Assembly (NCBI RefSeq): GCF_000353285.1
Contig: NZ_KB731324.1
Coordinates: 5,784,577-5,848,576 of the forward strand
Direction of reading: 5' to 3'
Source: Leptolyngbya boryana PCC 6306
GTDB taxonomy: Bacteria > Cyanobacteriota > Cyanobacteriia > Leptolyngbyales > Leptolyngbyaceae
Length of the DNA: 64,000 nucleotides
Below are positions 60,601-64,000 of this stretch, piece by piece. Below the pieces are notes generated by a model that searched no databases, had not been told where the DNA came from, and worked only from the letters and a program-made list of their open reading frames with translations. Each line of letters begins with the position of its first letter. Within the stretch, counting starts at the first letter, position 1. The position numbers and the translations under genes were made by a program.

Positions 60601-61074
60601 AAAGGTCAGCAGATCGCAACTCTACCCGGACAAGGAGCTATCTGGGGAGCTGCCATTCGTGCTCAAGGGGATATGATTGCTTCGGTCAGCCGTGACGATA
60701 TGCTGAGGCTATGGCGACCAGATGGCAGCTTAATTAAAAGCATTCCTGGGCAGAGCCGAGGATTAACACGAGTTGCTTTTAGTCCTGATCATCAAATGAT
60801 CGCAACGGCTGGAGTAGACAATACCGTAAAACTCTGGAGTATCACTGGAGAGTTGCTCAGAACATTACCCGGTCATCGTGGCATCGTCATCAGCCTTGCT
60901 TTTAGTGCAGATAGCCGTCATTTGATCTCGGGTGATGATGATGGACAGGTCATTCTCTGGGATTTGCACGCAATTCGTGTCCTCAACCCTTTCGCCTACG
61001 CTTGTGATTGGGTGAAAGACTATCTGCGGACAAATCCAGAAGTTCACGATCGCCGGAATCTCTGCCAACAATAA
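57619..61074 (+). CDS. AAA-like NTPase with 14 WD40 repeats (STAND-type)
   Basis: An 1151-residue, GTG-started protein. Residues 1-400 are an AAA-like P-loop NTPase with Walker A-like ARQMGKSSLR (48-57) and Walker B IVIFIDEVDSVL, plus LTQKLCNLVQ and LLSGLVKKQQ winged-helix-like parts. A TM-like helix at about 455-478 precedes a helical linker. Fourteen WD40 repeats follow (about 545-1120, each with GH...D...LW), enough for two seven-bladed propellers. This is the architecture of cyanobacterial STAND-like signalling proteins; the trigger and output are unknown, and no effector domain is visible. Isolated by long flanking regions. Confidence 0.92.
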   Translation: MITSEHPKPVYQVGGSLPPRSTSYVYRQADQDLFQALRNQEFCYVLNARQMGKSSLRVQTALRLQAEGVSCVTIDLTEIGTQQITIEQWYATIAAFLVRRFQLDIHLSQWWESHAHLSRVNRLGEFIEIVLLTQVQDPIVIFIDEVDSVLGLNFPSDDFFALIRTCFNKRTDNPAYQRLTFCLIGVTTPSDLIADRARTPFNIGQAITLQGFQLTESTPLLCGLLNFPDPEMILRHILDWTDGQPFLTQKLCNLVQNTLLEHPEEASPAWIDQLVQTHLLQHWESQDEPEHLRTIRDRLLLREEWAGRLLGLYQQVLQNRGIACDDSLEQTELLLSGLVKKQQGTLQVKNRIYREVFTLEWVNQHLSRLRPYAEAFNAWMVSQQTDDSRLLRGQALADAQQWSQGKHLSDLDYWFLSSSEQCDRREMQQALEATQAREIQSRLLQERKVVKLQQTLLGSLAVLSTIAIGISGFALHQYQESKLSQIRALASSSEGLFASNRQLDAMINAIEAERHLRKLQQVDPQTLTKVEAALRQAVYATNETNRLIGHQGSVLTVAISPDSQVIATGSNDKTVKLWSQDGTLLKTLKHTATVHRVAFSPDSSRVVTGGLDGTVNLWNINGTPLKTIQAHQSPAWGVAFSADGQTIASASADKTVKVWTVDGKLRSTLTGHAKAVWGVAFSPDGQTIASAGVDRVIKLWNLKGQELKTLKGHRAAVWEVTFCPQTNLIVSVSGDRTAKLWSRDGKLVRTLQGERPMIGVACSANGQFIATSGTDNFVSLWKPDGTLVRHLKQHNAVIRSVALSADGLMAASASDDGTVKLWQRNQSLLRPLNGHQDVIWEVATSPNGKLIATVSGDGTLKLWNMNGTLIQTIQGREAGFRSVAFSQDSRILVTGDMNRTVQLWKVNDSKQFSLQRLRTLTGHEASVYAVAMSPDGQTIASAGDDKTIRLWTIEGKPLHRFIAHQERIWKLTFNPQGNMLVSASEDGTAKLWTTKGQQIATLPGQGAIWGAAIRAQGDMIASVSRDDMLRLWRPDGSLIKSIPGQSRGLTRVAFSPDHQMIATAGVDNTVKLWSITGELLRTLPGHRGIVISLAFSADSRHLISGDDDGQVILWDLHAIRVLNPFAYACDWVKDYLRTNPEVHDRRNLCQQ

Positions 61075-61193
61075 TGTTCATAGATTCCTGCTCAGACTGC
61101 TCCTGAATATAGATGACGTAGAGCATCGTCGCGATCGCAGAATCAGCAGGGCACTCTACAGCTAATGATCGATGCTTTAGAGAGTTGAGAAAG

Positions 61194-63662
61194 ATGATGC
61201 GTGGATTGCTCTGTATCGGGCTAGTCAGCTTAGGCACAATTTCAATCTTAGAACAGGCTCACGCTCAAAATGTCGTTGCTGATAGTTCACTCGGCACAAT
61301 TGTTACAGGCAGTGCCAATTCTATAATTACAGGTGGCACTCGTCCAAACAATGGTTCCAACCTATTTCACAGCTTCAGCCAGTTTTCTATTCCTACAGGT
61401 GGCTCTGCCACGTTTGATAATGCGCTTGATGTCGTTAATATCTTCAGTCGGGTGAGTGGAGGAGCCGCCTCCAACATTGATGGACTCCTTCAGGCGAATG
61501 GAACTGCCAACCTATTTCTGCTTAATCCGGCAGGGATTTTATTTGGGACAAATGCTCGCTTAAATATTGGCGGATCATTTGTGGGGACAACCGCCGATCG
61601 CATTCAATTTGCAGATGGCTCTCAATTCGTTGCAACCGATCCCAATCCCGCCCCCCTGTTAACAATGAGCGTCCCCAGCGGGCTGCAAATGGGACAAAGT
61701 TCGAGTAGCATTCAGGTTCAAGGTCAAGGTCATCAGATTCTGCATCTTCCTATCTTTTTAGAACCTGCCACTCGTAACCCTCAGCAGGTCGGCTTAAAAG
61801 TGCAACCCGGAAGAACTTTAGCGCTCATTGGCAACGGAATTCAACTTAACGGCGGTGTGCTCATTGCAGAAAGTGGGCAGGTGAATCTAGCAAGCTTGAG
61901 CACAGGAACAGTTCAGTTTGATTCCACCCTGCCTCAATGGAACTTCAAAGTGGACACCACTGCAAAATTAGCAAATATTCAGCTTACGCAAGCTTCGCTC
62001 CTTGATACGAGTGGCAATCCTGGGGGGTCAATTCATCTACAGGGAAAAGACATTCAGATTCAGAACAGTTCTATGCTGTTTGTTCAACATTACGGAACAC
62101 AAGCAGCAGGTCGTATTCAAGTCAAAGCAGACTTACTAGAACTAAGCGGTGCACTCCGCAATCGGGATCAAAGTTTAATTCTGAGTGAGAATCTAGGCAG
62201 CAGTCCCGGTGCTCACATCGATATTTCAGCCCGACAGATCGTGGCACGCGATGGAGGTGAAATTCTTTCTACAACATTCCGCAATGGAGGAATGGGCGGC
62301 GATATTTCAGTCAATGCGCGTGACTCAATCCAACTCTTTGGGGTTTCACCCTTTGATGGCACTCGCTTTAGCGGCATTGGCGCACCGTCCAATTTAGGGG
62401 GAGGTCGAGGTGGTAACATCTCGATTACGACTGGAGATTTTATTGCTAGGAATGGAGCAGGCATCATTTCTCGTGTTCTGGGGGGACGAGGCACTGGGAC
62501 GATTCAGCTGCGCTCAGATAGCATTTCCCTAATCGGCGAAAATCCAGTTATTGCTGGTAATAGCAGCATTGTTTCTTCAACCTTTCTCGGTGGAGATGCA
62601 GGCGCGATCGTGATTGATACGGGGCGGATTGTCCTCGGAGCATCTGGGGCGATTTCTGCAAGTACGTCTGGTACTGGGAATGCAGGAAGTTTAACGGTGA
62701 ATGCTCGCGAATCGATCGAGATTGACGGCTCGAATGTGGCTTTAGCTTTACCCAGCCGAATCTCAGCATCCGGGCAGCAGCTCTCCGCCCGATTTCGGCA
62801 GATCTTTGGACTCCCGGCTTTACCCACAGGAAATGGTGGGAACTTAGTGGTCAATTCGCCGAATATCACTATCCGAAATCAAGGATTTATTGCAGCTGAG
62901 AATGTTGGCAGTGGCAATGCTGGCTATCTCAAGATTCAAGCGGACTCAATTCTACTTGAGCGACAAGGTCAAATCAGAACCTCAACCACTGTAGGTCAAG
63001 GGGGAAATCTAGAACTCACAGCACGCGATTCACTGATTATGCGGCAGCAGAGTTTGATCAGTGCAAGAGCCGGTGAACGAGGAAATGGTGGCAATATTAT
63101 GATCAATGCCCCAATCATTGCGGGCTTTGAAAATAGCGACATCATTGCCAATGCAGTTCGCGGTCGGGGCGGTAATATTCAGATTACGACTCAGGGGATT
63201 GTTGGACTCCAGTATCGTCCTCAACTTACCCCTGATAACGACATTACAGCGAGTTCCGAATTTGGGGTGAATGGTTCTGTTCAAGTCAGAAATGTCGGAG
63301 TTGATCCGAATTCTGGGCTAATGACGTTATCGGAAAAGCTTATCGATACGAGTCAGCAGGTTGCAGAAGGGTGTTCATCTGCGAAAAATGGCAGTTTTAT
63401 CATCACCGGGCGTGGGGGAATGCCTGAAAATCCTGCTGAACGTGTCGTGCGCGATCGTCCTTGGACTGATCTTCGCGCTCTCAGTCACACATCCGTTACC
63501 CGTTCAGCGTCAACACTACCCGCTGAACCCTTAATCGAAGCAACTACCTGGCATCGCAGTCCTCAGACGGGTCGCATCGAACTAATCGCAGCTCGACCTA
63601 ACCGCGCAACCCTATTCGCAACTTGTAGTGTGTCTTCTGATATCACTTCACAAGTTGATTGA
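61194..63662 (+). CDS. Filamentous-haemagglutinin-domain exoprotein (TpsA type)
   Basis: A secreted beta-helix protein of 822 residues. Signal peptide LLCIGLVSLGTISILEQAHA ends at A-H-A. The N-terminal TPS domain carries LFHSFSQFSIPTGGSATFDN, the NPAGILFGTNARLNIGGSFVGTT motif (in part), and IFSRVSGG. The rest consists of beta-helix repeats rich in Gly/Asn (e.g. GNAGSLTVNARESIEI, GNGGNIMINAP). The ending LFATCSVSSDITSQVD has no toxin-like domain. Transport would need a TpsB outer-membrane partner, which is not adjacent. ATG 61194 is chosen over the TTG at 61185. Confidence 0.9.
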   Translation: MMRGLLCIGLVSLGTISILEQAHAQNVVADSSLGTIVTGSANSIITGGTRPNNGSNLFHSFSQFSIPTGGSATFDNALDVVNIFSRVSGGAASNIDGLLQANGTANLFLLNPAGILFGTNARLNIGGSFVGTTADRIQFADGSQFVATDPNPAPLLTMSVPSGLQMGQSSSSIQVQGQGHQILHLPIFLEPATRNPQQVGLKVQPGRTLALIGNGIQLNGGVLIAESGQVNLASLSTGTVQFDSTLPQWNFKVDTTAKLANIQLTQASLLDTSGNPGGSIHLQGKDIQIQNSSMLFVQHYGTQAAGRIQVKADLLELSGALRNRDQSLILSENLGSSPGAHIDISARQIVARDGGEILSTTFRNGGMGGDISVNARDSIQLFGVSPFDGTRFSGIGAPSNLGGGRGGNISITTGDFIARNGAGIISRVLGGRGTGTIQLRSDSISLIGENPVIAGNSSIVSSTFLGGDAGAIVIDTGRIVLGASGAISASTSGTGNAGSLTVNARESIEIDGSNVALALPSRISASGQQLSARFRQIFGLPALPTGNGGNLVVNSPNITIRNQGFIAAENVGSGNAGYLKIQADSILLERQGQIRTSTTVGQGGNLELTARDSLIMRQQSLISARAGERGNGGNIMINAPIIAGFENSDIIANAVRGRGGNIQITTQGIVGLQYRPQLTPDNDITASSEFGVNGSVQVRNVGVDPNSGLMTLSEKLIDTSQQVAEGCSSAKNGSFIITGRGGMPENPAERVVRDRPWTDLRALSHTSVTRSASTLPAEPLIEATTWHRSPQTGRIELIAARPNRATLFATCSVSSDITSQVD

Positions 63663-63740
63663 GCGAGCCGTCAACTGCATCAATCGGTGAAACAAGCCCC
63701 GAAACCGCTACATTTAAAGACATGGCATTGGAGAAACGCG

Positions 63741-63917
63741 ATGTTTAATTTAGGCTGGGTTGAAATTGGAGTCATTTGCCTCGTTGCGCTGCTCATCTTT
63801 GGGCCGAAAAAGATTCCTGAACTGGGGGGAACTTTTGGCAAAACGCTGCGGAACTTTAAAGAAGGTATGACTCAAGCGGATGAGCCAGACGAGATTGAAC
63901 CTGGCGACGATCGCTAA
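63741..63917 (+). CDS. tatA: Sec-independent protein translocase subunit TatA/E
   Basis: A 58-residue TatA-type protein: N-terminal TM (MFNLGWVEIGVICLVALLIFG), the FGP hinge (IFGPKKIPELGG), the amphipathic helix (FGKTLRNFKEGM) and a short acidic tail. It forms the pore of twin-arginine transport across thylakoid and plasma membranes. The frame starts at 63687 but the ATG at 63741 fits the family. The rest of the tat system is outside the window. Confidence 0.93.
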   Translation: MFNLGWVEIGVICLVALLIFGPKKIPELGGTFGKTLRNFKEGMTQADEPDEIEPGDDR

Positions 63918-64000
63918 ATCCTTAAGTACGGTCGTCCTAGAAAATTAGACGGTTATCCTCCCTCGTTGGTTTGCAAATTCCCTCGGTAGAGTGGGGTGTA

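Noticed and set aside
1-64000. tRNA, rRNA or CRISPR arrays
   Set aside because: No cloverleaf with a GTTCRA T-loop, no rRNA core segments and no regularly spaced direct repeats were recognised while reading both strands; a covariance-model scan would settle it.

Overview
The window looks like chromosomal DNA of a cyanobacterium, probably a filamentous Leptolyngbya/LPP-type strain. The HIP1 octamer GCGATCGC is scattered through it (for example 4231-4238), and many genes are cyanobacterial hallmarks: Raf1 (RuBisCO assembly), FtrV, a SigG-type ECF sigma factor, DevBCA-type exporter genes, an SmtA metallothionein, a Mo-nitrogenase-C-terminal-like protein, HemL of the C5 tetrapyrrole route, and a PilT ATPase. 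The genus is an inference. I found no rRNA, tRNA or CRISPR array.

Layout. 1-8.7 kb: cell-wall and housekeeping genes (glmM, GNAT, TrkA-like, raf1, a small PSII-associated-like membrane protein, recD2, an L,D-transpeptidase). 8.9-12.8 kb: a small ORF, sigG with its anti-sigma gene, a GGCT-like gene, lipA and a response regulator. 12.8-17.7 kb (minus): a tight five-gene operon devB, DUF3291-like, devC, devA, carotenoid-cleavage oxygenase. It is divergent from a padR-dprA-like-MAPEG-yajQ operon, and the shared intergenic region holds three evenly spaced copies of one palindrome. 20-24 kb: smtA with an SmtB-type operator, hemL with a structured leader, lexA with two operator-like repeats, mltA. 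24-33.7 kb: a nitrogenase-C-terminal-like gene, a TIR/nucleoside-deoxyribosyltransferase-like protein, alr, an adenylate cyclase, a DHA2 exporter overlapping a half MFS transporter, and a CHASE2-PAS-GGDEF cyclase. 33.9-37.2 kb: gshB, grxC, a 2OG oxygenase, pilT. 37.5-42.6 kb: DUF58, DUF309, then lptA-lptB-lptF and a Rieske oxygenase.

42.8-46.5 kb is an ECF42-type sigma factor followed by three DGPF/YCII proteins, a VOC protein and a DUF1579 protein, with a promoter-like motif matching that sigma family between sigma gene and target operon. 46.7-48.9 kb is a graveyard of Rpn-transposase-like and Rhs fragments plus small orphan genes. 49-56 kb holds a stress/redox-looking minus cluster (SDR, DUF2231, DUF2993, histidine kinase), ftrV and a PP2C phosphatase. 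55.9-64 kb holds nfeD with an SPFH protein, a 1150-residue AAA-WD40 STAND-like protein, a haemagglutinin-type exoprotein and tatA.

The most interesting items are the carotenoid-oxygenase/DevBCA/PadR locus, the ECF42 regulon with its candidate promoter, two strongly structured intergenic elements between convergent genes (26311-26390, 42647-42799), the TIR-like protein, the hemL leader hairpins, and a LexA whose scissile Ala-Gly is Ala-Thr.
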